NCBI GenBank assembly: GCA_036987155.1
Contig: BTXY01000001.1
Span: 62,001 to 126,000, forward strand
Direction of reading: 5' to 3'
From: Microsyncoccus archaeolyticus
GTDB lineage: Bacteria > Patescibacteriota > Minisyncoccia > Minisyncoccales > Minisyncoccaceae
DNA length: 64,000 nucleotides
Below, in pieces: positions 42,297-50,950 of the stretch; the stretch's first letter is position 1, and the number at the start of each line of letters is the position of its first letter. The notes below the pieces were generated by a model. That model did not search any database. It was not told the DNA's origin and worked only from the letters and a program-made list of their open reading frames with translations. A program made the translations under genes and the position numbers.

Positions 42297-43886
42297 TTAT
42301 TTTAATGATTTTAAAATAATTTCTTCTCCTTCACTAAGGCCAGATATTATTTCTACCAATCCATTGTCCCCTTTGATTCCCAAAAATACTTCTTTTTCTA
42401 TTACTTCCTTTCCCTCTAAAACTCTTACGTATTTTGAATCTCCATTATTTGACAATACTGCTCTGCTTGGAATATACAATGCATTTTCTCTCATATCTGT
42501 TTTTATAACAACATTAGCAGTCATACCTGGTTTTACTCTCTCGTCCCCATTTTCATCTAAACTTACTTTTACCTTATAATAAACAACTCCTTGAATATCT
42601 GTTGCTGCTGGATCAATATTTATTACTTTTCCAAAAAATTTAACATCTTTTCCCAAAGAATCCAAGGTGATTTCTGCTTCATCATTTAATGATAATTTAA
42701 CAACATCGGTTTCTGGGATATCAACATCTATTTCATAATGAGGAGAGAGCATTTCAATCATTGTTTCAGCTGTTGAAATTGATTCCCCAACCTTTTTATT
42801 AATCTTGGTAATTATACCATTAATAGGGGCATAAATTATTGCTTTGTTTCTATTGGCCTTTGCTCCTTCTAAAACAGCCCTGTAATAAGCAATATCAACT
42901 TCCCTTGGAGGAGCAATTAAAGAATCGTAGCTTGCTTTTTGAACTTCGAGCGCTACTTTTGCTGCACTAACTCCTGCTTCTGCTTGAGAAATATTGTTCT
43001 GGTTTTGAGTTTTTAAAACACTTATTTCATTGTTCAAAGATGAAATTGCTGTTTGAGAGGTAGAAACATATGATTTTTGCAAATCTAAATTGCTTTTATC
43101 AGTAGCTGTGATTATTAAATCATATGAAGTATTACTACATATTTCTCTAATTTCAGTTAAAGCATTTAAAACTTGATTCAATGTTGAAACCGTCTTAGAA
43201 ACCGCTAACTCTATATCTTCTCCTTTGCTTGTTTGTTTTGCACTATCAATATATGTCTTAATCTTGTTCATTGGTTCTTCGATGTTATATTTTAGTTCTG
43301 CCTTAACTCTCAAGCTCTCTTGAGTGTTCCCTGAAAAATATGTTCTGTAAAGTAAATCCGCAACGCTATATGCATTGTATATTTTAATATATGCATCATC
43401 TAATGAGGTCTGAGCATAAGAATACTTAGCACTTAAATTCTTTTCTGAAATCTCTATTGTGTCCTCTAAGGTTTTTTCAGCCTTGTCTAGTGCTATTTCA
43501 GCTGATTCAACTTGTTTTTGAGATATTACAATTTGTTCAGGTGTTGCTCCAGCTAGTTTCTGATTTAAGGTTGCCTCAGCTTGGGCTACTGCTGAATTAA
43601 GTTCTGTTAAAGATAAATTGGCTAATATTTGCCAAGCCTTAACTTCATCTCCTTCTTTAACATAAACATTTGAAACCTTTCCAATTGTCTCAAAATGTAA
43701 AGACAAATCTTCTACTGACTGTATTTTTCCGCTAGCATCAACGGTTTGGATAAGATTGCCTTTCTCTGCTTTAGTGGTTTCGTAAAGGGGAGCGCTACCT
43801 CTTCCAAAAAACATAGAGATAATGCCAATAATTATTATAATAATTATTCCTATAATTATTGTTTTTCTGCTTAATTTAAATGACAT
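42297..43886 (-). CDS. HlyD/MacA-family membrane fusion protein
   Basis: 529 residues from the ATG at 43886 (a GTG lies 6 nt before). N-terminal membrane helix (about 8-27), lipoyl/barrel-sandwich halves (about 35-90 and 335-370), a long coiled-coil hairpin (about 90-330), and beta-barrel and membrane-proximal domains to the end. Motifs TVDASGKIQSVEDLSL and GVVYYKVKVSLDENG fit MacA. With no outer-membrane channel in view, it likely serves a single-membrane envelope. First gene of the exporter operon. Confidence 0.9.
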   Translation of the reverse strand: MSFKLSRKTIIIGIIIIIIIGIISMFFGRGSAPLYETTKAEKGNLIQTVDASGKIQSVEDLSLHFETIGKVSNVYVKEGDEVKAWQILANLSLTELNSAVAQAEATLNQKLAGATPEQIVISQKQVESAEIALDKAEKTLEDTIEISEKNLSAKYSYAQTSLDDAYIKIYNAYSVADLLYRTYFSGNTQESLRVKAELKYNIEEPMNKIKTYIDSAKQTSKGEDIELAVSKTVSTLNQVLNALTEIREICSNTSYDLIITATDKSNLDLQKSYVSTSQTAISSLNNEISVLKTQNQNNISQAEAGVSAAKVALEVQKASYDSLIAPPREVDIAYYRAVLEGAKANRNKAIIYAPINGIITKINKKVGESISTAETMIEMLSPHYEIDVDIPETDVVKLSLNDEAEITLDSLGKDVKFFGKVINIDPAATDIQGVVYYKVKVSLDENGDERVKPGMTANVVIKTDMRENALYIPSRAVLSNNGDSKYVRVLEGKEVIEKEVFLGIKGDNGLVEIISGLSEGEEIILKSLK

Positions 43887-43921
43887 AAACACATATATTT
43901 ATTATAATTCTTTTTTAAATA

Positions 43922-45133
43922 CTATGCTTTTTTAGATAATTTGGCAATAGACAACTCTCTTTGATATTTTATAGCAAATCTATGAGCCTCATCTCTTACT
44001 CTTACTAAAATATCCTTATTTTTATTAACCCAATCAATAAATTCTTTGTCTTTAGATCCAAAAACCAGCTCATTCTTTTTTCTTGTTTTTCCTTTAGCAA
44101 TTCCCAAAACAAAAATATTTTTATTTAAAACCTTTTTTATAGCATTAACTTGCGGAACTCCCCCGTCAACCAAAATCATTTGTGGGGTCTTCCATTCTTT
44201 ATGTTTCAATCTTCTCTCTAAAATTTCTTTTAAACAGTCGACGTCACTTTGTTTCTCAACTGTTTTAATTTTAAATTTCTTGTAATCTTTTTTAGAAGCT
44301 ATGCCATCAATAAAAACCACCATGCTCCCCACTTTATTTGTTTTTCCTAAATTAGAAATATCATAACCTTCAATTCTATTAAAATGATTATTGTTTTCAA
44401 AACTTTCTTCTAAAAAGCTTTTATCAAGTAAAGAAAAATCCCTTATTCTTTCCAAAGAAAATATTTGATTTTTCAATCTCTTTGCTTCTTCAAAATTTTC
44501 TTTTATAGAAGCTTTTTTCATTTCTTTACTTAATTCTTTTATCAATTTCTTTTTCTTTCCTTTTAAAAATAAAACTAAAGGATTAATTACTTTTTTTCTG
44601 TAATCTTTGGAATTGATTTCATTTGTGCAAACACCCAAACAATTACCCAATTGATAATCAAAACAGTGTCTTTTAGCATTAGGATTACATCTTGAAATCT
44701 TAAACAAAGAATGAAGTAGTTTTAAAGTTTCTGATGTTTTAATTTGAGCAAAAGGTCCAAAGGTATACAAATAATTATTTTTAAGATTTCTCCCCCTCAC
44801 TCCTATTAGTTTAGGAAATTCTTCTTTTGTTAAAACTAAATAAATCCAACTTTTATCATCTTTTCCAATTGCATTATACTTTGGCTTAAATTTCTTAATA
44901 TATTCTGATTCTAAAATTATTGCTTCTAAAACCGAGTCTGTTTGTTTTATTTTGACTCGATCAACCTCGTGAATTAATGTTTCAATCGGTCTAAGTGTTT
45001 TTGGATTTAAATAACTTCTCACTCTTGATTTTAAAGAAGTTGCCTTGCCAATATAAATAAGTTCTTTTCCTTTATAGAAAAGGTATATTCCAGGCTTATC
45101 AGGAATGTTTTTAATTTTTTCTTTATTTATCAT
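43922..45133 (-). CDS. uvrC: UvrC nuclease, shortened form
   Basis: 403 residues against about 600 in typical UvrC. GIY-YIG domain at 10-95 (KPGIYLFY, LIYIGKATSLKSR); four Cys (149, 157, 165, 169) matching the cluster seen in UvrC; UVR motif near 205-235. The RNase H-like 3'-domain keeps Asp258 (GYDISN), Asp323 (LVDGG) and His384 (DEAHRFA), the expected catalytic residues. The linker between UVR and this domain is much reduced and the C-terminal (HhH)2 DNA-binding domain is absent. There is no space for it downstream, so it is a natural truncation. Confidence 0.9.
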   Translation of the reverse strand: MINKEKIKNIPDKPGIYLFYKGKELIYIGKATSLKSRVRSYLNPKTLRPIETLIHEVDRVKIKQTDSVLEAIILESEYIKKFKPKYNAIGKDDKSWIYLVLTKEEFPKLIGVRGRNLKNNYLYTFGPFAQIKTSETLKLLHSLFKISRCNPNAKRHCFDYQLGNCLGVCTNEINSKDYRKKVINPLVLFLKGKKKKLIKELSKEMKKASIKENFEEAKRLKNQIFSLERIRDFSLLDKSFLEESFENNNHFNRIEGYDISNLGKTNKVGSMVVFIDGIASKKDYKKFKIKTVEKQSDVDCLKEILERRLKHKEWKTPQMILVDGGVPQVNAIKKVLNKNIFVLGIAKGKTRKKNELVFGSKDKEFIDWVNKNKDILVRVRDEAHRFAIKYQRELSIAKLSKKA

Positions 45134-47667
45134 TTTAAAGTTTTTCTTAAAAATTTACCTGTCCAAGTATCCATTTTTGAAACTTCTTCTGGAGTGCCAA
45201 ATCCAACAACCTTGCCCCCTTCATCTCCACCTTCTGGCCCTAAGTCAATTATCCAGTCAGAACATTTAATAAAATCCAAATTGTGTTCAATTACCATTAC
45301 TGTGTTCCCTTGAGAGACTAGCTTTTCTAATAAAACAATTAATTTTTTAATATCATCATAATGAAGGCCTGTTGTTGGCTCATCTAATAAATACAAAGTT
45401 TTACTTGTTCCTTGTTTTGATAATTCTCGGCTTAATTTTATTCTTTGAGATTCTCCTCCGGATAGAGTTGTTGCTGATTGTCCTAAAGTTAAGTATCCTA
45501 ACCCTATATCATTTAATATTCTTAATTTATCATAAATTAAAGGAATGTCTTTAAAGAAAACCACTGCCTCTTCAACGGTCATTTTCAAAACATCAGAAAT
45601 ATTTTTTCCTTTATAATGGATTGATAATGTTTCTTTACTAAACCTAGTTCCCTTGCAAACATCACATATAATTTCAACATTGGGCAAGAAGTGCATTTCT
45701 ATTTCTATTATTCCCTTCCCTTCGCAATTCTCACACCTACCTCCTAGCTTTTTATTAAAACTAAACCTGCCTGGTTTATATCCTCTCATTCTTGCTTCTG
45801 GAGTTTTAGAAAATAATTCTCTAATCTCATCAAAAACTTTTGTATAGGTTGCGGGATTAGATCTAGGCGTTCTTCCAATCGGAGATTGATCAATTCTTAT
45901 TACCTTATTTATATATTCAATATTTTTTACTTCTTTAACTTTAATTTCTCTTTTAAAATGATTTAATTTTCCAGTTACGTATTTGTATATTATATCATTA
46001 AGTAGTGTTGACTTTCCTGACCCAGAAACACCAGTCAAACAAACAAATCTACCCAAAGGAATATCCACATTAATATTTTTTAAATTATGTTCGCTTGCTC
46101 CTCTTATTTTAAGCATTGGCATTGTGTCTTTAATACCCCTCCTTGTCTTGGGAGATTCTATTTTTTCTTCTTTTCTTAAATACTTTCCTGTTAAAGATTT
46201 TTTAGGATTACCAATCTCCTTACATAATAATTGTTTCTTGTTCTTTAATAAAATATTATCAACTAAACCAGAATAAACAATTTCTCCTCCATTTTTTCCA
46301 GCAAAAGGCCCAAAATCAACAATCCAGTCACTAGTTAAAATTGTGTCTTCATCATGCTCTACTACAATAATAGTATTTCCTGCGTCACATAAATTTCTTA
46401 AAGTTGAAACGAGCATTTCGTTATCTTTTTGATGAAGCCCTATTGTTGGTTCATCTAATACATACAAAGCTCCAACTAGTTTCGTTCCTACTTGAGATGC
46501 TAATCTTATTCTTTGAGACTCTCCTCCAGACAAAGTTCCTGCTTTTCTGCTTAGTTCAATGTAGTGAAGACCTACATCTAACATAAATCCTAATCTATTT
46601 TTTATTTCATTAATAATAATTTGAGCGATTTCTTTATCTTTAACGCTTAAAGAATTTTCCAACTTCTCAAAAAATTCTAATCCTTTTTTAACTGTAAAAT
46701 TAGTAATATCCCATATATTTTTACTATCAATCTTTACGCTCAAAGCATTTTCATTTAATCTTTTTCCTTTGCAAATTGGACAAGGATTATTGCTAAAAAT
46801 ACTTTCGGTTCCCAATCCATTACAAAAAGGACAATAACCATAAGGACTATTAAAACTAAAAAGCCTTGGCTCTATTTCTGGAAAAGAAAACCCACACTTG
46901 GGACAAGAATATTCTGTGCTGAATATTTTTTCTTCTTTATTAGGAAAAATTACAGTACACAAACTATTAGACATATCAATTGCTGTTTCAATTGCTTCAT
47001 TTAATCTGAACTCAAAATCTTTATCAATTTTAGAAAAATACAATTTATCAATTACTACTTCGATTGTATGTACTTTATTCTTTTCTATTGGTATTCTTTC
47101 TTTTAAACTTTTGATTTTTCCATCGATTCTAACTTCAGCAAATCCAGACTCATAGATATCTTGAAGCATTTGAAAATATTCTCCTTTTCTCCCTCTTATT
47201 ACTGGAGACAATATTATTAATTCTCCTTCTTCTTTTAAGTTTTCTTTAATTTTTTTATCAATTTCGTCCACAGTCATTCTCTCAATTTTAATTCCACATT
47301 TAGGACAATATGGCTTTCCTATTCTAGCAAACAAAACTCTTAAGTAATCATATATTTCTGTTATTGTCGCAACTGTTGAGCGTGGATTTGAACTATGGGC
47401 TTTTTGACTAATTGAAATTGCAGGTGATAATCCTTCTATTTCGTCAACATCTGGCTTTTGCATCCCACCCAAGAATTGTCTGGCATAAGAAGAAAGAGAC
47501 TCAATGTATCTTCTTTGTCCTTCAGCAAAGATTGTATCAAAAGCCAAACTAGATTTTCCTGATCCAGAGACACCAGTAAATACAATCATTTTGTTGCGAG
47601 GGATTTCTAAAGAAATATTCTTTAAATTGTGTTCTCTCGCTCCTTTAATTATTATTTTATCTTGCAT
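45130..47667 (-). CDS. uvrA: UvrA excinuclease ABC subunit A
   Basis: 845 residues, about 100 shorter than typical UvrA. Two ABC cassettes: GVSGSGKSSLAFDTIFAEG with LSGGESQRIRLA, and LTGVSGSGKSTLLND with LSGGESQRIKLSREL. Zinc motifs CPKCG...CPFC/CPIC in the first half and CENCEGKG...CDVCKGTRF in the second are intact. It recognises helix-distorting lesions with UvrB. Overlaps uvrB by 11 nt and uvrC by ATGA. Confidence 0.96.
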   Translation of the reverse strand: MQDKIIIKGAREHNLKNISLEIPRNKMIVFTGVSGSGKSSLAFDTIFAEGQRRYIESLSSYARQFLGGMQKPDVDEIEGLSPAISISQKAHSSNPRSTVATITEIYDYLRVLFARIGKPYCPKCGIKIERMTVDEIDKKIKENLKEEGELIILSPVIRGRKGEYFQMLQDIYESGFAEVRIDGKIKSLKERIPIEKNKVHTIEVVIDKLYFSKIDKDFEFRLNEAIETAIDMSNSLCTVIFPNKEEKIFSTEYSCPKCGFSFPEIEPRLFSFNSPYGYCPFCNGLGTESIFSNNPCPICKGKRLNENALSVKIDSKNIWDITNFTVKKGLEFFEKLENSLSVKDKEIAQIIINEIKNRLGFMLDVGLHYIELSRKAGTLSGGESQRIRLASQVGTKLVGALYVLDEPTIGLHQKDNEMLVSTLRNLCDAGNTIIVVEHDEDTILTSDWIVDFGPFAGKNGGEIVYSGLVDNILLKNKKQLLCKEIGNPKKSLTGKYLRKEEKIESPKTRRGIKDTMPMLKIRGASEHNLKNINVDIPLGRFVCLTGVSGSGKSTLLNDIIYKYVTGKLNHFKREIKVKEVKNIEYINKVIRIDQSPIGRTPRSNPATYTKVFDEIRELFSKTPEARMRGYKPGRFSFNKKLGGRCENCEGKGIIEIEMHFLPNVEIICDVCKGTRFSKETLSIHYKGKNISDVLKMTVEEAVVFFKDIPLIYDKLRILNDIGLGYLTLGQSATTLSGGESQRIKLSRELSKQGTSKTLYLLDEPTTGLHYDDIKKLIVLLEKLVSQGNTVMVIEHNLDFIKCSDWIIDLGPEGGDEGGKVVGFGTPEEVSKMDTWTGKFLRKTLK

Positions 47668-49645
47668 TTTTTTCTAATTGTTTAATTTCTTCTCTTAATA
47701 TTAAAGCTAATTCAAATTCCAAATTATCAGCAGCTTTTCTCATTTTCTCTTTTTTGTCTTTAATTATTTCCTTAATCGGTCTATTGTCCCCCTTAAGGTC
47801 CATCTCAAGAATTTCTTTCAAGTGTCCTTTTGTTCCTTTTGTCTTTAATCCAAAATCCTCTAAAATATTTTTGATATTTTTTTCAATTGTTTTTGGTGTT
47901 ATATTATTTTCTTTATTATACTTAATTTGGATCTCTCTTCTTCTGTTTGTTTCTTTAACTGCTCTTGAAATTGATCCTGTAATTTCATCGGCGTATAAAA
48001 CAACTTTGCCATTAACATTTCTAGCAGCTCTTCCAATTGTTTGAATTAAACTAGTTTCATTCCTTAAAAATCCTTCCTTGTCAGCATCTAATATTGCAAC
48101 CAAAGAAACTTCTGGGATATCCAAACCCTCTCTTAAAAGGTTCACTCCAACAATTACATCAATTAGTCCTTTCCTTAATTCTGTAATTGTTTCAATTCTC
48201 TCTAATGTCTTAATATCGCTATGAAGATATTTAACCTTGATTCCTTTTTTCTCTAAATAGTCTGATAGATCTTCTGCCATTCTTTTAGTTAAAGTAGTAA
48301 CTAATGTTCTTTCTTTCTTATTTATTTGTTCTTTTATTCTCTTAAATAAATCATCTATCTGATTATTAATAACTGGCTCAATAATTACTTCTGGATCAAC
48401 AAGCCCAGTTGGTCTTACTATTTGTTCTACTACTTGATTGCTTTCTTTCAATTCTTCGATTCCAGGAGTTGCTGAGACATAAATAATTCTTTTTGTTAAT
48501 TCATCAAACTCTTCGTATTTAAGAGGCCTGTTATCATATGCACTCGGTAATCTAAATCCATGCTCAATTAATGCATTTTTTCTAGACTTGTCTCCAGAAT
48601 ACATTGCTCTAATCTGGGGAATGGTTACATGCGACTCGTCAATTACAGTTAAAAAATCCTTTTTTGCTTCTTTAAAATAGTCTAGAAGAGTATAAGGAGG
48701 CTCTCCTGGATTTCTTCCGTCAAAATGTCTAGAATAATTTTCAATTCCCTGACAGTATCCAATGTTTTCAATCATTTCCAAATCGTAATTAGTTCTTCTT
48801 TTTAATCTTTCGTATTCAAGAACCTTATTTTCTTTTTTAAAAAACTTTAATCTTTCTTCTAATTCTTTTCTAATATTTTTAATTGCGTCTTTTTTATTAA
48901 TTTCTGAAATAACATAATGTTTTGCAGGAAAAAGATTTATTTCTTCCACCTCTTCAATAATATTCTTTTTTAGATAATCTTGCTTTTCAATAAAATTAAT
49001 TTTGTCTGAAATCGAAATCCTATAAATCGCTTTTTCATTAACCGGCATTATTTCTAACGTCTGACCTCTTAAACGAAAAGTTCCTAAAACTAAATCAGTC
49101 GTTGTTCTCTCAAATTGCATATCAATAAGCTTTCTTGTTAGATCTGTTCTTTGAATTTTATCTCCCTTTTTAATTTTGAAAATCACGCTAGCATATTCTT
49201 TTGGAGATCCTAATCCATATATGCAAGAAACAGAAGCAACAATAATAACATCTTTTCTAGTTAAAAGAGCTTGTGTGCAAGCATGCCTTAATCTATCAAT
49301 CTCTTCATTAATCTGGGCTTCTTTTTCAATATATGTATCAGTTGAAGGAAGATATGATTCTGGTTGATAGTAATCGTAGTAGCTTACAAAATATTCTACG
49401 GCATTACTAGGAAAGAACTCTCTAAATTCATTACATAGTTGAGCAGCTAATGTTTTGTTGTGAGATATAACAAGGGTAGGTTTTTGAACTCTTTCAATCA
49501 CATTAGCAATAGTAAATGTTTTCCCTGAACCTGTTACACCAAGCAGTGTTTGCTTTTTGTGTTCTTTTTCTAACCCTAAAACAAGCTCGTTGATAGCATT
49601 GGGTTGATCTCCCTGGGGTTTAATTTTAGCTTGTATTTTAAACAT
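47657..49645 (-). CDS. uvrB: UvrB excinuclease ABC subunit B
   Basis: 662 residues, normal length. Helicase motifs GVTGSGKTFTIANVI, DESHVTIPQIRAMY, VGVNLLREGLDIPEVSLVAI and QTIGRAARN; the beta-hairpin YYDYYQPESYLPSTDTYIEK is complete; a C-terminal UVR motif (MRKAADNLEFELALILREEI) should bind UvrC. First gene of the uvrB-uvrA-uvrC operon, with a good promoter just upstream. Confidence 0.97.
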   Translation of the reverse strand: MFKIQAKIKPQGDQPNAINELVLGLEKEHKKQTLLGVTGSGKTFTIANVIERVQKPTLVISHNKTLAAQLCNEFREFFPSNAVEYFVSYYDYYQPESYLPSTDTYIEKEAQINEEIDRLRHACTQALLTRKDVIIVASVSCIYGLGSPKEYASVIFKIKKGDKIQRTDLTRKLIDMQFERTTTDLVLGTFRLRGQTLEIMPVNEKAIYRISISDKINFIEKQDYLKKNIIEEVEEINLFPAKHYVISEINKKDAIKNIRKELEERLKFFKKENKVLEYERLKRRTNYDLEMIENIGYCQGIENYSRHFDGRNPGEPPYTLLDYFKEAKKDFLTVIDESHVTIPQIRAMYSGDKSRKNALIEHGFRLPSAYDNRPLKYEEFDELTKRIIYVSATPGIEELKESNQVVEQIVRPTGLVDPEVIIEPVINNQIDDLFKRIKEQINKKERTLVTTLTKRMAEDLSDYLEKKGIKVKYLHSDIKTLERIETITELRKGLIDVIVGVNLLREGLDIPEVSLVAILDADKEGFLRNETSLIQTIGRAARNVNGKVVLYADEITGSISRAVKETNRRREIQIKYNKENNITPKTIEKNIKNILEDFGLKTKGTKGHLKEILEMDLKGDNRPIKEIIKDKKEKMRKAADNLEFELALILREEIKQLEKNAR

Positions 49646-49658
49646 AATGGTAAATTTT

Positions 49659-49686
49659 ATTATACCATTTTAGTAATTTTTAGCAA
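49659..49686 (-). promoter_or_regulatory. Promoter of the uvrBAC operon
   Basis: TTGCTA (49686-49681), 16-nt spacer, extended -10 TGGTATAAT with the hexamer at 49664-49659, 13 nt before the uvrB ATG. No LexA-like box was recognised. Confidence 0.65.
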
Positions 49687-49689
49687 TAC

Positions 49690-49718
49690 AAAAACCGCAC
49701 CCTTGCAGGTACGGTTTT
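49690..49718 (-). terminator. Intrinsic terminator of the RRM gene
   Basis: Arms 49691-49701 and 49708-49718 pair with one G-U wobble and a loop of 6, followed on the minus strand by a run of U (49694-49690 side). It lies between the RRM gene and the uvrB promoter. Confidence 0.85.
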
Positions 49719-49725
49719 ATTGATT

Positions 49726-50016
49726 TCACCAGCTTTTATCTCTGTTAAAGCTAGGCTTTGGACGATCTTCCTTTGGCCTTGCCTCATTAACAGTTAGATT
49801 TCTTCCCTCAAATTCCTTAGCATTAAACATTTCAATAGCTTTCTCAGCTTCTTCATCATTAGACATTTCTACAAAACCAAATCCTTTTGATCTTCCAGAA
49901 ATTTTATCTGTAATAATAGTTGCTGATTCTACTGCTCCTGCTTGAGAAAAATAATCTTTCAAAGCATCTTCAGAAGTATTATAAGAAATACCTCCTACAT
50001 ATAATTTTTTTGCCAT
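49726..50016 (-). CDS. RRM-type RNA-binding protein
   Basis: 96 residues, one RRM: RNP2 KLYVGGI at about 3-9 and RNP1 KGFGFVEM at about 44-51, followed by a short basic, Pro/Arg tail. Resembles small RNA-binding proteins known in cyanobacteria and other bacteria, often cold-responsive. It is a single-gene unit with its own terminator. The upstream region contains an inverted repeat (50027-50091). Confidence 0.92.
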   Translation of the reverse strand: MAKKLYVGGISYNTSEDALKDYFSQAGAVESATIITDKISGRSKGFGFVEMSNDEEAEKAIEMFNAKEFEGRNLTVNEARPKEDRPKPSFNRDKSW

Positions 50017-50287
50017 GTTTGATTAACACAAATATATTATCTTGCAAGTCGACCAATATTTCCTCTGACCTACACTTTTATATATTTGTGTAAACCGAAC
50101 AGAAACTCTTTACTTGCTTATAAAAATCATGATAGCTTATATGGATTCGAAAGTCAATGGCTTATCATTGATTTAATCTTACATAAAAGTATAGAAAAAA
50201 TTATTGTTACTGGCAAAACAGAAACAATAAAAGCAAAAATAATTACTAATAATTTTTCTTTTTTCATAAAATTATTATATCAAAAAC
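50017..50287. other. Largest non-coding interval; contains a spaced inverted repeat
   Basis: Between the RRM gene and the PAQR promoter. It holds an 11-bp inverted repeat (50027-50037 and 50081-50091) 43 nt apart, placed in the expected leader or promoter of the RRM gene, which could be an operator or a long-range RNA stem. An 84-codon plus-strand frame here has no protein-like character. No tRNA or other RNA gene could be recognised in the rest. Confidence 0.45.
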
Positions 50288-50316
50288 TTTACTTATTTAC
50301 AAATAAAGCATATATT
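50288..50316 (+). promoter_or_regulatory. Candidate promoter of the PAQR gene
   Basis: TTTACT (50288-50293), 17-nt spacer, TATATT (50311-50316), then 7 nt to the ATG at 50324. The spacing agrees with the leaderless promoters on the other strand. Confidence 0.5.
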
Positions 50317-50323
50317 GAAAACA

Positions 50324-50950
50324 ATGAAAGAAAAAATTAGCGGATACTCACATTTAATTGGTGCATTATTGTCTATTGTAGGAATAGTACTTCTTTTAAT
50401 TAACTCTAAAACCATAACAGAAACTGTTTCTTTTTTAATCTTTGGCTTAACAGCTTTTTTGCTCTACACTGCAAGCGCTGTTTATCATTTATTCAAAAAT
50501 CCCTCTGAAGAAATAGGAATATTAAGAAAAATAGATCATGCTTCAATATATTTATTAATTGCTGGCACCTTTGCTCCTTTTTGTCTTGTTGTGGTCAAGG
50601 GCATCTGGGGTGTATCTGTTTTTGTTTCTGTTTGCGCATTAGCAATTGCTGGAGTTTCGATTAGCTTTATTAAATCCGTCTGGAAACTACCAAGATGGCT
50701 TTTAACTAGCTTTTATATATTTATGGGATTAATTGGCTTAACTTTAATTTATCCAATGAAAGAATACACTCAAATAATTACGTGGTTAATAATAGGCGCA
50801 GCTCTTTATTTAACGGGAGGAATTATATACATAATTAAAAAACCGAATATTTCTAAATATTTCGGTTTTCATGAACTCTTTCACTTATTTATTTTAGGAG
50901 GAACATTTTCTCACTTTTTCTGTATTTATAAATTTATTGCATTAGGCTAA
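50324..50950 (+). CDS. Hemolysin III / PAQR family membrane protein
   Basis: 208 residues from the ATG at 50324; the TTG 9 nt earlier lies inside the -10 element. Seven membrane helices with the family motifs SHLIGALLSIVG, ASAVYHLF, KIDHASIYLLIAGTFAPF and the C-terminal HELFHLFILGGTFSHFF, which supply the His/Asp zinc site of PAQR hydrolases. Role in bacteria uncertain. Its 3' end overlaps the convergent typA gene by 9 nt and carries the typA terminator on the opposite strand. Confidence 0.9.
   Translation: MKEKISGYSHLIGALLSIVGIVLLLINSKTITETVSFLIFGLTAFLLYTASAVYHLFKNPSEEIGILRKIDHASIYLLIAGTFAPFCLVVVKGIWGVSVFVSVCALAIAGVSISFIKSVWKLPRWLLTSFYIFMGLIGLTLIYPMKEYTQIITWLIIGAALYLTGGIIYIIKKPNISKYFGFHELFHLFILGGTFSHFFCIYKFIALG
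50837..50869 (-). terminator. Terminator of typA, embedded in the PAQR coding region
   Basis: Arms 50839-50852 and 50855-50869 pair over 14 bp with one bulge and a 2-nt loop; on the minus strand the stem runs into UUUUUU (50842-50837). It is about 70 nt past the typA stop. In the plus direction the U run is shorter. Confidence 0.65.

Noticed and set aside
43922..45133. UvrC considered as a frameshifted fragment
   Set aside because: Both ends are tightly joined to neighbouring genes, no HhH-like sequence exists in the other frames nearby, and all catalytic residues are retained.
50120..50180. Segment with a TTCGAAA stretch resembling a tRNA T-loop
   Set aside because: Flanking bases do not pair into a T-stem and no acceptor or anticodon stem could be formed on either strand.
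50086..50340. 84-codon plus-strand frame before the PAQR gene
   Set aside because: No protein-like composition or known motif, it crosses the PAQR start region, and the PAQR promoter lies inside it.
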